DNA of 61,762 nt from Polysphondylium violaceum (GCA_000277445.1 AJWJ01000077.1:1-61762); one strand, 5' to 3'. Positions 31,704 through 45,164 are shown, numbered from the stretch's first letter. A program made the numbers and translations. The notes: generated by a model from the sequence alone, not told the origin.

Positions 31704-34547
31704 ATGAGTAATAATACAAATGGCAATGAAAATGTTGTTGAAGAAGAACCAGTAGATGAATTTGGTAGACCACTTAGACCAAATGTCGATAGTTCATCAG
31801 ACAGCGATGGCGATAGAGAGTATGATAGATATCGAAAAAAGAGTAGAGATCGTGATAGAGATCGTGACAGAGATAGAGACAGAGATCGTGATAGAGATTA
31901 TGAAAGATATTCTCCCGATAGTAGATCATATAGAAGAAGAGATCATTCGCCATCTGATCGTAGAAGAGGTAGATCTCCTTCTCCTTCCTCAATGAGAAGA
32001 AGAAGAGATGATTGGTATGTGTTTATTGGTATTTGTATACATAATCTATATATTAACACCAATATCAACAACATTTAAATACTTTATAGGTCAGATTATG
32101 CAGGTGGAAACAATAGTAATAACAATACAGCTAATGGTAGATCATCCTATAGGAATGGTAGAGCAGATGATCATTCCTCAACTAATAATGGTAAGTAATA
32201 TATATCTATATCTTATACCTACACTGTATATATTAACTATAACTATATATATAGGTAAAGGTATGATGGGTAAGAGAATACCAAAAAGAGGTGATGTATT
32301 TGAAGGAGGTTTTAAATCATATAAGCAATTTTTAGACTATCAAGATGATCAAATTACACCAACAGAAGCCGATAAAAAATATGAAGAATATAAAATAGAA
32401 TATCCAAAAAGACTAGCAAGAGTATTTTTCAAAGAACATCAAATTGAAGAATGGTTTAAAGAGAAATATGACCCCACCTTTTTACTAAAGAAAAGAAATG
32501 AAAAAGTTGAAAAATCAAAAGCAAATGTGATTACTTTTACTAATTTATTAAATGATGGTATGTGTAGTATATAGAGATGCATATATAGACATATTTATTA
32601 ATATTTTACTACATAGACAATCATAAATTTAGTTTAGAATCAAAAGATAATATTAAAGAAGGTGATAAATTAGATTTAGATGGTCATGAAGATGATCATC
32701 ATGATCACCATCATCATCATGATGAAGAACAACAACCACAACATGATGATGATAAAATGGAAGATGATGGTGAAACTAAAACAGCTAGTACAACATCTGC
32801 ACCCTCATCAACACCTGCACCAACAACAACTACTTCAAAAACTAAAGAAAATACAACTGTATTTATTAAAGCAGTCCCACCAACATGTACAAAAGAAGAA
32901 CTATTAGAAGTTTTAAATAAAGTTGGACCAGCTAATGAACCAAGTGTTGTAAAGTTAACACTCAGCGAACCAGTTAGATATAAAAACTTTTATCGTTTAG
33001 GTTGGGTTACTTATAAAAACGGTGACCTTGCTCTTCAAGCAGTAAAAGAATTAAATGGTTTCAAGGTAAATACTGATGATAATTGTAACATATAGATATA
33101 GATATTAACAAATACATACAATATACAGATGAAAGATTTCGATTTACATATTATTTTAAACAAACCATCTGATGATGCAGAAAGAAGATTTAAAATTACA
33201 CCATTTATAGCATCGACAGAGTCAAGAATTACCACCGATTTAGAACAAGCTACAAGATTGGTAAAGTTATTTGATCAAGATAAAGAAATTACAGATAATC
33301 CACTCTATTCAAATACAGAGAGATGGGATTCTTTGTCTGATGTTGAAAAGTTGGATAAAACAATCCATTATTTACGTATTGTTCATTTCTATTGTTATTA
33401 TTGTGCTGATGAATTTACAGACGAAAGTGAAGTCGATAGAAAATGTGGAACAATCCATCTAAGAAGATCACCAGAATCATCACAACAACAACAACAACAA
33501 CTATCATCATCATCAACATCAACAACAACAACAACGACTACAACTGAAAAAACAAATGGAGATGAACAAGAATCAAATGATAATAATGATGAATCTACCT
33601 CTACTACTACAGTTACGACATCATCGACATCAACAACAATGGAGGTTGAAAGACCTAGAATTTCCCCAGAAGCAGAAAATGCATGGGTAAATACGTTAGA
33701 CAATAATATAAAAGCAAAACTAAACAAGATCAACAATGAAGAACAATACACTTGTAAAGAGGCTACAAAGAAATTTGCAGAGGATTTTATTACAAACAAT
33801 ACAAAGAAATTAGAGGAGGAGAGATATGGATGTGTTTTGTGTAACAAGCTATTCAAGGGTGCAGAGTATGTCAAAAAACATATCAATCTCAAACATCCAG
33901 AAGACTTGGAAAAAGAATCCAAAGAAAAGGGTTATGAAGAACAATTCTTTTTAAACTATTATAACGATCCAAGAAAGATTACACCAGCCCCACCTCAAAG
34001 TCAACAACCACAACTCTTTTATCCAGCTGCTGGCGGTAGAATGATGCCTCAAGGCGCAGTCAGAGGCCGTGGCTATCCTGGCGCTTGGGAACCACCCATG
34101 GTCATGCCCATCATGACACCAATGATGCAAGGCATGCTCCCCAATGGCCAACCAATCGCAATCCCCAATGGTTTACATCCTATTTCACCCATGTTTGCCA
34201 GTCCAAATGCAATGAATAGAGGCAGAGCCCCCATTCCACTCTCTGTCCCCATGAGAAGAGGTGCCTATCCTGGTGCTGGCTCACCCATGGGTTTAGCAAA
34301 CGCTGGCGGTAGACCTTATGGCATGCCAAATGACAGTCAAAATGGTGGTGCAAGATATAGACCCTATCCATCTCAATCTCCAGGCGGTAGAAGTTCACTT
34401 GGTGGCAGTGGTGGCGGTGGTGGTGGTAGCGATCCAAGAGGTATTAGAGAGTATGTTGATTTAGATGCCCCCATGGAATCTGTCCCCGACATTGATTACA
34501 GATCTGCATTAAAAGAATACCAAAGCAAAAAACAATCATCCTCATAA
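31704..34547 (+). CDS. Serrate/ARS2 homologue (SRRT)
   Basis: Five exons: 31704-32014, 32090-32190, 32255-32557, 32617-33065, 33129-34547; 860 aa. Order of parts: acidic N-terminus (DEFGRPLRPN); an Arg-Asp/Arg-Ser rich tract; the conserved helical block GDVFEGGFKSYKQFL...YPKRLARVFFKEHQIEEWFKEKY; a His/Asp/Thr-rich insert; an RRM-like domain (TTVFIKAVPPTCTKEELLEVL...LGWVTY); the LHxRR and YCYYCADEF region; a C2H2 zinc finger YGCVLCNKLFKGAEYVKKHINLKH; and a Pro/Gly/Met-rich, Arg-rich tail ending in DLDAPMES.PDIDYR. ARS2 links the nuclear cap-binding complex to RNA export, decay and microRNA processing. Dictyostelids do make microRNAs, so both roles are conceivable. Confidence 0.95.
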
Positions 34548-37500
34548 ATATTATTATTTAATAATACCAAAACAAACAATCAATCAAAAAATGAATTAAA
34601 AAAGAAAAAAACAAAAGAATACCCTATTTGAACCTTTTTAAAAACTTTTAAAAAGAGATTTATCCATTCCAGTCCATTCCCCCGCTCCCCGCACTGAAGT
34701 CAATAATAATAAATACCGATTTCTAATAAAATAAAACAAAAAAAAAAAAAAAACTTAAACAAATAAAGATATATCTATTTTTTTCATCAATCATCAGTCA
34801 TCAAGTGTCTAACACTTCAATACAAAAAAAATAGCACATCATAAATAATTTAACTAAACGTATGGACATTTTACAAATGCTTATTGAATCTATAGGCTAT
34901 AGGCTATTGATGGTTTGTTGTTGACAACATAAAAGGTAATAAACTAAAGATTCACCTCAACACAAAGATTCCTTTCCTTTTAGACTATTTCATACTCTAC
35001 TATTTGTGTTAGGCTCTGTGAGCCATAGTTTAACAGAAAAAAAACAAATACCCTCCTCTATTATGACAACAACAACAAACAATAACCACCACCAAACAAT
35101 AATCAGGATGAACGCAAGGAAATTATCTAATGTAAATCATATTTGATCAAAACGACCAACAATCTTTAATCAAATGAATCCCGTATGCTCGAAATAAATC
35201 TCAATCTTGTTATTTCAAAAAATAATCATAACTGTAATTAATGATAAAATTGGTGGACTCTCAACTAGATTGTGGATAATTTGTTTTTGCTTTATTTTTT
35301 GATTGATAGGGATTGAGAATGGGTGTGGGGTGATTGTGAGATGTTCAAAAAAATTTATTTATTTTTACCAAAAGGAACCGATTAGGGTGGGTTGAATAGA
35401 ATTAAAAATAAAAAAAATCTTACTCCAATCTTTGAAAATTTTATATAAAAATATTATTTTCATCAATCGAGATATGAATCATGATTTTATACCAAATTAG
35501 GCAAATTTTTACTCTTTTTACATCAATTTAAATACAGGCACTGCTTTCTTTTTTAAAATTTGCTTTTTTTACTCATTATAATTACAGTTGTTGTTCATAT
35601 TTGTTTGTTTTTTATTGTTTTATATTCAAAATAATTGGCAATAGTCATTTTTAAATATTCTTAAACACTCATATACACATTTACATATACTTATATAACC
35701 TATACATATTAATAAAAACTCAATTTTCACTTTTTTTATTTTATCATAAAAAAAATCATCAACAACATATTGAATAACAAAATTGGAAATTTTAAAAGGC
35801 GTTTTAAAATTCAATTTTCAGGTGAGGACGAACAAAATCATCATTATTCAGTCATAAATATATCACAATCAACTCTTTATCTCTTTGTGTAAGTATTAAT
35901 GATAACCAATGATGATCATCATGATTCTGATCAACACACAAATATCAGTGATCTATGTCTGTTTAAATTGATAAATTTCCCCCACACCACCTTTTACACA
36001 CACACTCACACATATAGAATAAAAAAAATGATGATATAGTGTGTTTTACACTTTTCCAAATTTTTAAAAAATTAAATCAAACATCACCCTAGTGGTGTTT
36101 GAAAAAAAAAAAAGGTAGATTTTTAGTTGTTGTATGTAATGGGTGTGTTTGGTTTATGTGTAGATGTGTGAGTGGGGTGATTTTGTGTGTTTATTGACGA
36201 TATGGTATTTGTTTCAATATATTCAACACCACATTTATAATATTATTTAAAAAAGAGGTGAAAAACTTGTTTTTTTCCTTTTTTTATTGTTCACCCACCC
36301 CCACTAGTTTTTTCATTAGATCGAATAAATGTTTTAATTAAACATATCAGACAATGTCCCACTCCACCACATGTACATGTACCCTAATCTGTTGTACCGG
36401 GAAAAATAGTGGTGGGTGTTTTTTTCTTGATGAACTATACAAATAGTACCCCACCCTCACACTTACGCCTGATATCAATTATTTCTTTTGCCTCTTCTTC
36501 ATTTTACGCTCTCTCTCTCTCTCTCACTCTTCATGTTCATTAAACCCACACAATATCTATCACACCCACTCTAAATATTTTCTCACTCTCTGTCTTTTAT
36601 CACACCAAAAGAATAAATAATAAATTCACCCCACCCACCACCACGACTCACACAACGAAGCACAGTTTTCACTCTACCACAAAAAATCCTAATTTCAAAT
36701 ATTAATAGCAGCACATCCGTCTGACAAACTTAAATAATTAGAATTGTTTGTTTTAATAGTCATAGAATAATTCTTTAAAAGAAACAGCAACACACAATAC
36801 ACTTCAATTTCTTTTTTTGATTCTCTTTCTATATTTTATTTATTTCTATTTTTAACCCTATTTGTATTTTTAAAGCAACAATCTTTATCAATTAATAGGT
36901 TGTGATTTTTAGTTTTAAACAATTGTATTTCTATAAAAGTTCAACTTTATATTAAACAACAAGCACATTTATAGTTTTCAGGATAACCAGGAAATTTCAA
37001 GATCATCGTAGTTTAAAATCAAAAAAGGTAAATTTTTATAGTCACTTTTTAAAAACTGCAGCAGTTATCCATACTTTGTAAATCTATAGATTTTTAAATA
37101 TAAGACCTCATCTATAGGCTAATGGGATTGATGTTGTTTTTTTGTTGTTATTTTTAAATTTTTATCATCTTTGTTTTCAGATATTGCAGTTAGGTTTTTT
37201 TTCCCTATCTCTTTATCTTTGGCATGTTTTTATATACATATGTTCATACCCACCCATATTATATATTTCGTACATCATTTTAATACACATTTTTTTATTT
37301 TCCAACGGCATTTTTAAGAAAGACAAATACATAGAAAATTGTTTGTGTTTGGGTTTTTGTTTTGCTCCTTATTATTTTTATGTTTATTTGATGAACAACA
37401 ATTATCATTTATTTGTTTTACCTATTATTATTCATACAAAATTGTAAAATTGCTTTTGATATTTATTTAAATCACTCCCCTATAGGGAAATATCTGCCAT

Positions 37501-39865
37501 ATGAAACACTCTCTCACCCACAACACCCAACACAAAACATTTTCAAGTTTGTAAATTTTGAATTATTATAATAATTTCATTTTGTGGCTATTCATTTTCA
37601 TCCATTCATTCATAATTGTTTCATTTTTAATTTACCAAAAAAGGTTCTATTTTTATCCTTTTTTAAAAGTTTATGCTTTGAAAAAGAGTTGTTGTTGTTG
37701 TTGGTATAAATCAAAACTAAAATACCAAGCACAGTAAATTTATATTTGAGAGTTTTCTCCATATATAGCTTTTTTCCTTTTATACACATACACCTACACA
37801 CTAATTTCAAGAGGACAGTGGATAAACGAGTGCTGGTGGTGGGAGAATTAAAAACTCTGTGTTATTTTTTTTTTTTTTTGGTTAAACAATTACAACCATT
37901 TTCACCATGTGATGGATGTGTTTATTTTAAAAACTCATAATTTTCAATTTTGATAAATGGGGTAATGTTTATTCAAATATTAAACTACCATGTCATCAAA
38001 ATAATAATTTCACCCATCATTTAAAACAAACACCCACCATTCTCGCTTTAGTAGTTTTAAATTTCTTTTTTTTAGATTCAACAGATTAATATTCAAGAAA
38101 TCAATTGTACACATAGGATAAAAGGGAGTGGTGAAAGATGAAAAACTTTAACAATACCACTCACTCCCCCAACAACAAACTAAAAATCACCCACCCTCTG
38201 GATATCAATTCCAATTAATATTTAATTGTCTTTGCTTATTCTACCTCTAAACATAATTATACTTTGTGTGTGAGTGGGGTGTTGATAAAAGTGTTTTTAT
38301 TCTGACTGATACAAGGTTTTTCCCACAGATAATTAGTTTTATTATTATCTGTGTGGGTTTATTCTTTTATTCTTGGGAAAAAGATTATGATTTTTGTTAC
38401 TTTCACATTAATAATATACCCCATTATATTTAATATATTGAATTCATTTGCTTTACCTTTTATCTCTTTCCCACCACCTAAAGTGTTAACACTTCACACA
38501 CTTAATGTTTAAACACTTTGATCTGTGAAAAAAAAAAAAAAATTAAAAATTGGCTAAAGTAGGATAGCAACAACATATTGGACACCTGATCATTAGCCAC
38601 ACCACCAAAAACACTCATCACTTGACACAAACAACAAAAAAATCTTTAATTTTCTTCACACAATTTTATGAAACAAATAATAGTTTACTTTGGGTTCTAA
38701 TTCAACTTTTTTTCCATTATAGGTTAATATTGAAATATTTAAAATATTAAATTTGGAATCTGATCAAACCGACTTCTCCTTATAAAAGATATTTAAACAC
38801 AAACAAATATCCTTAATCCATTACATTTTAATCACTCCACACAACAACTACACTCTTGATTTTTTTTTTCAAATAGTGTTGTAAAAATAGTAGGTTTGCT
38901 ATTTTATCCAAAGATTTTTCTCTTTCCAAACTATATATATCTTGAAGGTTTGTACTCTGAATATAAATAACTTTGTCATTTCCCCCGACCTGACTCACCC
39001 ACCCACTCATTATTTTTCGTTTTGTTTAAACACTGATTTTTCCATATTTATACATACAACTTGTGTGAATCAAATGTCTTTAGAATATATACATATATGT
39101 ATATTTTTTTAATTAAATCAATCATTTCACCACATGATATCTATTAAAAGCAAACATCTTCCCACCTTTAGTCATTCTGTCTCTTTGTGTCTGTGTTTTA
39201 TTTTTACCAACACCCACTCTTTTTCCCCTAACACCCATTAGTACCCCCTATTTTATAAATTGTTATTTTATACATAAACATCATCATTATTATTAGTATT
39301 ATCCATCACAAATATTAATGGTAGAGTGTGATGTAATAATATAAAAATATATTTATACAAAGAAATAACAATTAACAATAGTGTACGGTATTGTATGTTG
39401 TTGAATGAAAATTTAATATTTTTCCACAAAAAGTGTTTATTGTTGGCGTTGCTGCTATTGTTATTTAATTTTATTATATCTCCATTTGGTGAAAAAAGAA
39501 AAAAAACCCAAAACAAAACACATACTTTTTTTTTTTTAAACATCCTAAACGCTTATACTTTTTTTCTTGTCTCTTTTCCAACTATCCATCTTTTTTATCG
39601 GATAGAAATTCATATCAATCAATTCATAAAATAGATAAATCAGTTGAATAATTATTTTATTTTTATTTAATTGTATTTTTTCTATATTTGTTCATATTCC
39701 TCACTTTTAATTTTATTTATTGTTGTTGATTTCTTTTTTTTTAAACACAACAATTATTTTTTTAATTTAATTTTGTATAATCACATATCATCATCATTAT
39801 CATTTTAAAATTAAATTATTAAATTATATTAATTTATTGTATAATTGTGTTCATAGCTAAACAAG
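34548..39865. other. 5.3 kb gene-free region upstream of second cyclin
   Basis: The longest non-coding stretch of the window. I find no ORF with non-repetitive coding character; the longest candidates (37142-37447, 39395-39634) start at TTG or are T-rich. Seen inside: GT-rich blocks (GGGTGTGGGGTG near 35318; gtgggtgttttttt near 36412), CT repeats (36511-36528), several AAGTGTT/AACACTT half-sites including a perfect palindrome (38481-38494), a hairpin GGCTCTGTGAGCC (35012-35024), and repeated TCTATAGGCTA (about 34889 and 37110). It may be a large developmental control region or hold non-coding transcripts or leader exons. Confidence 0.6.
38481..38494. promoter_or_regulatory. AAGTGTT palindrome
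   Basis: AAGTGTTAACACTT is a perfect 14-nt palindrome. Another AACACTTT half-site follows at 38512-38519, and a related imperfect pair AAGTGTctaACACTT is at 34803-34817. Recurrence in one gene-free region suggests a dimeric factor site; no factor is assigned. Confidence 0.35.
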
Positions 39866-40737
39866 ATGGCCTCTAATCTTGAATCCATATTTGAAATTTT
39901 ACAAAACGATTTACCAAAATATAATCCAATCATTCCAAAAAGGGATACAAAGGATAATATTTTATTAGACGTTTTATGTACTGTTATAAACAAATTAATT
40001 ACCAATGGTGATAAAGTAAGTTTTTTTTTATTTAATATAATATAATCATATATTAATTTGTTTACTACCAGATTAAAAATGATAGAAGAGAATTTTACCC
40101 ACCAAATAGAAAACCACCAACTATAGGAATTGATGCTTATTTAGCCCGTTTATTGAAATATAGTCCATGCAGCAAAGAATGCTTTGTAATGAGCTTAGTG
40201 TACATAGATAGATTCCTTAGACAATGCGATTTAATTGTAAATTCTATGAATATTCATAGATTAGTTATTACAAGTCTTTTAATTAGTACCAAATATTTAG
40301 ATGATATATTTTATAATAACGAATTTTATAGTCAAGTTGGCGGTATTAGCCTTCGTGAAATGAACTCCCTCGAAGTTTGCTTCCTCTCAATGATGGATTA
40401 CACTGTAAATTGTTCTTTGGACGAATTTGAAAAATATTCAAGAGAAGTTGAAAAAGCAAAAAGAAAAGTAGAACTTGAACAAAATAACGCCGCCGCCACA
40501 ATCACTGTCACTCCAGCTGTTCCATCCTCTTCTCAACCATCCAATACTCCATCAAATATTAATCCATTAGTTTATAATTTTTCAAATAATTCAAATGGAA
40601 ATTCAAACAACAATTCCAATAGTAGTAATAATTCTCCATTGAAAACAATCCCTATTCCAACTACTAGAAGAAGGGGAAGTTGTGATCAATCAACTTCAAT
40701 GCAAAACAAGGCACCAACCACTGGCTGGGTTGCTTAA
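39866..40737 (+). CDS. PHO80-type cyclin, 271 aa
   Basis: Exons 39866-40015 and 40072-40737 (56-nt intron, phase 0). Residues about 55-175 form the cyclin domain: IGIDAYLARLLKYSPCSKEC, VMSLVYIDRFLRQCD, NIHRLVITSLLISTKYLDD, FYSQVGGISLREMNSLEVCFLSMMDY. This is the core of PHO80-like (P/U-type) cyclins that partner PHO85/CDK5-like kinases. The tail is Ala/Ser/Asn-rich with a basic TRRRGS motif. It resembles the larger cyclin at 13432 in the same window but is much shorter and has an intron, so they are diverged paralogues rather than a recent tandem copy. It has an exceptionally long upstream gene-free region. Confidence 0.92.
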
Positions 40738-41014
40738 TTTAAATTATATTTTAGTATAATAAACTTTGTATAATTTTTTTTTCATTTTTAAAAAATCAAA
40801 TGATTTCTTCCATTTTTTGATTGATTTCTGAACGGGTGACTGAAAATAAATAAAAATCGATTATATATCTAATGTATTAAAAAACTAAGATCTATTATGA
40901 AATTATTTTGTTTTTTATTTTAAATCTATATGTGTTGTTGTTGTTGTTGTGTGTGTGGGTGATGATATTTAAATTATTATTGTTGTTATTATTATTATTA
41001 TTATTATTATTAAA

Positions 41015-42228
41015 TTATTTGTTAAAAGTAAGACCTGCACAGAATTTATATTCGTTCGTAAAATAATTCATAGTAGCAACATATTGAACCTTAACAAATG
41101 GATTAATACCTTCATCCAAAGTGAATTGGAGTTCACCAGCAGTATCAACTCTTGCTTTGAGTGCATTGTTTCTGAAATGATATCTAGCAGAAACAGAGGT
41201 ATGGGACATGAATCCATTATTTGACATACCTGCCATAAAATCACTAGCAGCTTCAAGGTTATCCTTTTTAAAGATAACACCAAGATTCATTTGTAACATA
41301 TTATTAACTGAACCAAAATAACTGAGTGGTCCAGAGTTTCTTCTTGCAACAATTTGTTGAATGTGGGCTCCTTGCATTGGAACATATGTGCTTTCATAAC
41401 CAAAGCTAAAGTTTTTGGTGAGTGATGTATAAAATCCTAAAATTCTAGTACCTTGATTATCGAGTTTGAATCCTATATTGGCAAAGTTCAATCTGAAATC
41501 ACTTTCTAATTGAAGACTTGTTTGAAATTCTTTATTCATCTATATATAGTGTGATAATGAAGATGACGATGAAATGTTAATGAGAAAAGTTTCAAACAAG
41601 AGAGATAAAGATAATAAAATATATTTGCAACATACACTATTAACAACATAAATGCCCAATCTATTATCTAAAAATTGGCTACCAATTTTACCAACAAGCT
41701 TTCTGTCACTATCAAGACGACCTAAACAAAATGTCTGTGTGTTGTTTTAAATATTAGTATATGATGATCTTGTCTTTTCTCTTTCCTCTTGTCTTTCTTT
41801 CTACTTTGTTGTTTTGTTCTTATGATACATTACATTTCCTTTAGCATAAACAAGTTGGTAGTTATATTTTGGAATTGGGTTGTTTTCATTTGGAGTACAG
41901 ATATTAAAGCTGTGAGCTGAATCTATACCTTCTTGATGGTTGATACCAACATCGATTTTGAATCCGTCAAAAGAATCATCACTGTTTAAAGCTACATATC
42001 ATATGATTATTGTTAACAATATTAGAAACAACTGTTGTGTGTACAATGAATGTGCGTGTTTGCAAATCAAAAGTTTACAATACCTTTAGATAAATGACCA
42101 ACTTCTTCAATTTTACCTGGGTATGGTAAGTTTTGAATATATTTCCACACACGAGATTCGGTAACAAATGCAAGTGGTGAATTTTTAGTAGTTGTTGTGG
42201 GGATTTGTGGTAAAGTTCCTAAACTCAT
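41015..42228 (-). CDS. mitochondrial outer-membrane translocase TOM40 (porin-fold)
   Basis: Exons 42084-42228, 41834-41991, 41636-41734, 41015-41539; 308 aa. The pattern fits Tom40: an N-terminal PGKIEEVGHLSK segment like the family's NPGxFEE motif, then alternating beta strands throughout, a central GRLDSDRKLVGKIGSQF stretch, and a C-terminal strand with KFCAGLTF close to the family's (Q/K)..(C/F)G.G(L/F)T(I/F) end. Tom40 is the channel through which almost all nuclear-encoded mitochondrial proteins enter. VDAC, with the same 19-strand fold, is the alternative. The N-terminus lacks the VDAC PP.Y.D(I/L).K motif, which is why I prefer Tom40. Confidence 0.8.
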
Positions 42229-42527
42229 CTTTGTTGTAGGGCGGGGTGATTATTTAGATTAATCCTCTCTTTTAATTGAAAAAAGACTCACTAAAGAAAA
42301 GATGCAATCAAAAGTAAAAAAAAAATGATGAGGACTTTGAAAAAAAAAGATTTTCGAAAATTTGAAAAATAAAAAAAAATTGAAAATCATTAGGTTCGTT
42401 TTTTTCAAAAACATCATATTTGTGTATCACTTCCTACATTTGATAATTACCTGTTTTTTTTAGAAAAAAAAAAAAAACTTTTTTAGTTTTCTATTTTATA
42501 ACTCTATCAGGAATAATACAAGTTTTA

Positions 42528-44384
42528 TTAAGATTTAAAATTATATAATAAATAAGAGACAGCATTATTTTGTTTTAATAATACAACAAGAGGTAAAATA
42601 AAGCAATTTAAAATGAAAAAGAATGCTATATCAGGTCTTCGTTTCCATACCATCACACCTCTTTCCAATAAATCCATTTTATAGACCTTTTTTAAAATGA
42701 TTCTACAGATAATCATGTGGATTAAACTAGTGACCACTGATGCTGCTGCATAAAGTAATGTAAGATAATAAGAATGAGGCTCTAGATCCATTGTTGGATA
42801 GTTTTTTAAATTTGGACCATAATAAATAGCCAATGATAAAACTAGATATGCAAAACTTGCCAATGATCGCGCCACACAATTGAAAAAGAAGAGTTCAAGA
42901 GATACTGTTCTATCAAGTTCCCCATTTTGACCTAAAAGTGAATATAAATAAGTACCATTATACTTTTTCATCTTGAAATGGTAATAGATACTTTCGATTA
43001 AAAATATACATTTACTTCTAAATGTTGTTGTATCAACTATAATTTGAAGTGTCAAGGCGGTAGCTTCGAAAGCTAAATATAAAATAATCATATATGCCGA
43101 CCCAACATGAGGAAAAACACAAGAAAAGAAGGAATGGGTAGAGCACTCTAACCAAAAAAGAAACAATATACGAGCGTCCTGAAAAACTCTTTAACATTAA
43201 CAATTATTATTAGTATTTTTTATCTATATATTTAAAAATTATCAAGCTTACCTTAATGGAATATTTGGTAAATGAGCTCTCATTCTATGAAAAGATAAAC
43301 GGAAGAGAAATTTATAAATTAAAATGACAATTTGGAATCCTATAATTAGGATAAACTGATAGACATTATTATTTACACTATAGAAAGCAAAGAGAAACAA
43401 ATGAAAGATTACATATCCTAAAGGCCCCAAACAGAGAGTAGATGAAACGATCCAAAATTTAAACAAAAAGGATCTTTTATTCTCTATAATTTGGGGCTCT
43501 TTAATTGTTATCTTTTCTTCATAACCTGTTTGTTTGTCATTTTCTGAAATTTCATCACTAGAAATATCTAATGATTGACTTGATTTCGATGTTAATGATC
43601 CATCTTGTGACATGTTTTCTAGTTCTGACTTTTCAATTTCAAGTTGTGGTGGTGATTCAATATTTAATGGTGGATTGGGACTTGAGGATAGGCTTTTATT
43701 TATTTCCTTTTTATCCATTTGATTCTCAAAGTTGGCTAGATGTTGCCCTAATGTTTGAGTAAGAGAATGAATTTCTGCTGGGTTTTTTTCAAAATCTAAA
43801 GTTTGGCCAACATCAATTTTTTCATTTATATATTCTCCATTTGAATCAAGAGTCTTCTTTTCAATATCTTTTAGTTCTTTTAAATCAATTTTATGATCAC
43901 ATAGTGTGTAATTGTTATTATCTTTTCCAGATTTTATATCAGGAGAAATGCTAATCCACACCATTAGATAAATTAATGGTACACCAATACCAAAGGCAAT
44001 TATCAACCATTGAAAGGGGATTGGGAAAATATCCGAAACCATCGTTAATAGATAACATATTATTAAAATAATTACCCAAAAACCGAAAAATGAAAAAATA
44101 GTTCTTTTGAAATGAAAAGGAATTCTAGGTAAATTTAAAAAACAATAAGAGATAGGGAAAAATACAGTAAAGGTAAAAATAGATATCAAAGGAATGTAAG
44201 CTAAAAGGTATGTAAGGTTTTGTCTAGATAGATTTGATGTCACATCGTTTAAAGGAATAAGAACCACCAATATAATAACAGTGTAGGATAATAAAATACT
44301 AATGAGTGGATTTGAAATTAAATTGTATATATGAGTTATATTTTCTTGTTTCTCTCTTTGATAATAATATTTAATCCCTTTCAT
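42528..44384 (-). CDS. multi-pass membrane protein, 597 aa, family not recognised
   Basis: Exons 43252-44384 and 42528-43188 (intron GTAAGC...TTAAAG, phase 2; the nearby TTTTTCAG would break the frame). About eleven hydrophobic segments: four in the first about 155 residues, then a hydrophilic Ser/Glu/Lys-rich loop of about 140 residues, then about seven more. Conserved-looking soluble parts include VFQDARILFLFWLECSTHSFF and SVSLELFFFNCVARS. It resembles no transporter motif I know. The large charged loop between segments 4 and 5 (SLDISSDEISENDKQTG) is probably cytosolic and could be phosphorylated. It lies with the TOM40 and COG1 genes on the minus strand. Confidence 0.8.
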
Positions 44385-45164
44385 GATTTTGGTTGTGGAA
44401 GATCAAATGATCAAAAATTTCCTCTCTTTTATTTATATAAAAAACATATGACACACACTCTAAACACACTTCTCCAAAAAATGTTATGAGAGGGTGGGAT
44501 GTGGGTGAAGTTGATAACGAGTAATGAATGGTGTGAAGTAACAGTATAACAGTCCCTTTTGTTGAAAAATACATCAATTATTATAATAAAACACTATAAA
44601 AATAAATTTATTAAAAAAGAATGATGTCTATATCTGATTGGAAGATTCGTCTATATTACTACTATTCATTTCTATTAATAGATTTTATTTTTGCGGGTGG
44701 AGCAAAAAAGTGACCCAAAGTTTGATTGATTTCTGTCTTGTAGAGATTAAAAGTATAAAATACCTAATAAAGACTATCGATTAAAAACATATTAATTAAT
44801 AAATTTAATATTAATTCCATATATCCTCTATAATGCTTGATATGCACAAAGTGAAAAAATGAAAAAAAACTTTTGAGATTTGAGTGAGATAAAATTAACA
44901 CCTCTGATTATATTCGACATCTTAATATAGAGAATTTAATTATTGTTAAAATTGAAAGCTCTTGATAACGTCTCAATATGATTTGTGAGAGGGAGTGCGT
45001 GTATGGTAATTCTCTTAAATAAAGAAAGATAAAAGTATCACTAGATAATCCCGATTTTAAAAGATTCTGATTCCGAGAACCGTTTCTTTTGAAAATCGTA
45101 TTGGATAAGTTCGAGCAGATACAAATTATTTTGTTAAAAAAAGATATTTATCTTGGAAATAAAT
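44385..45164. other. intergenic 780 nt
   Basis: AT-rich. A 30-codon ATG-initiated reading frame (44622-44714, MMSISDWKIRLYYYYSF...) is probably chance. No other feature. Confidence 0.45.

Noticed and set aside
37142-37447. 101-codon hydrophobic ORF that could be a small membrane protein
   Set aside because: Starts with TTG; hydrophobicity follows simply from T-rich DNA; no neighbouring exon or motif supports it.
41015-42228. VDAC (porin) as identity of the beta-barrel gene
   Set aside because: The VDAC N-terminal helix motif is missing and PGKIEE plus the C-terminal strand fit Tom40 better, though the alternative is not fully excluded.
44622-44714. Short ATG ORF MMSISDWKIRLYYYYSF...
   Set aside because: Thirty codons with no splice-linked extension or homology; probably chance.
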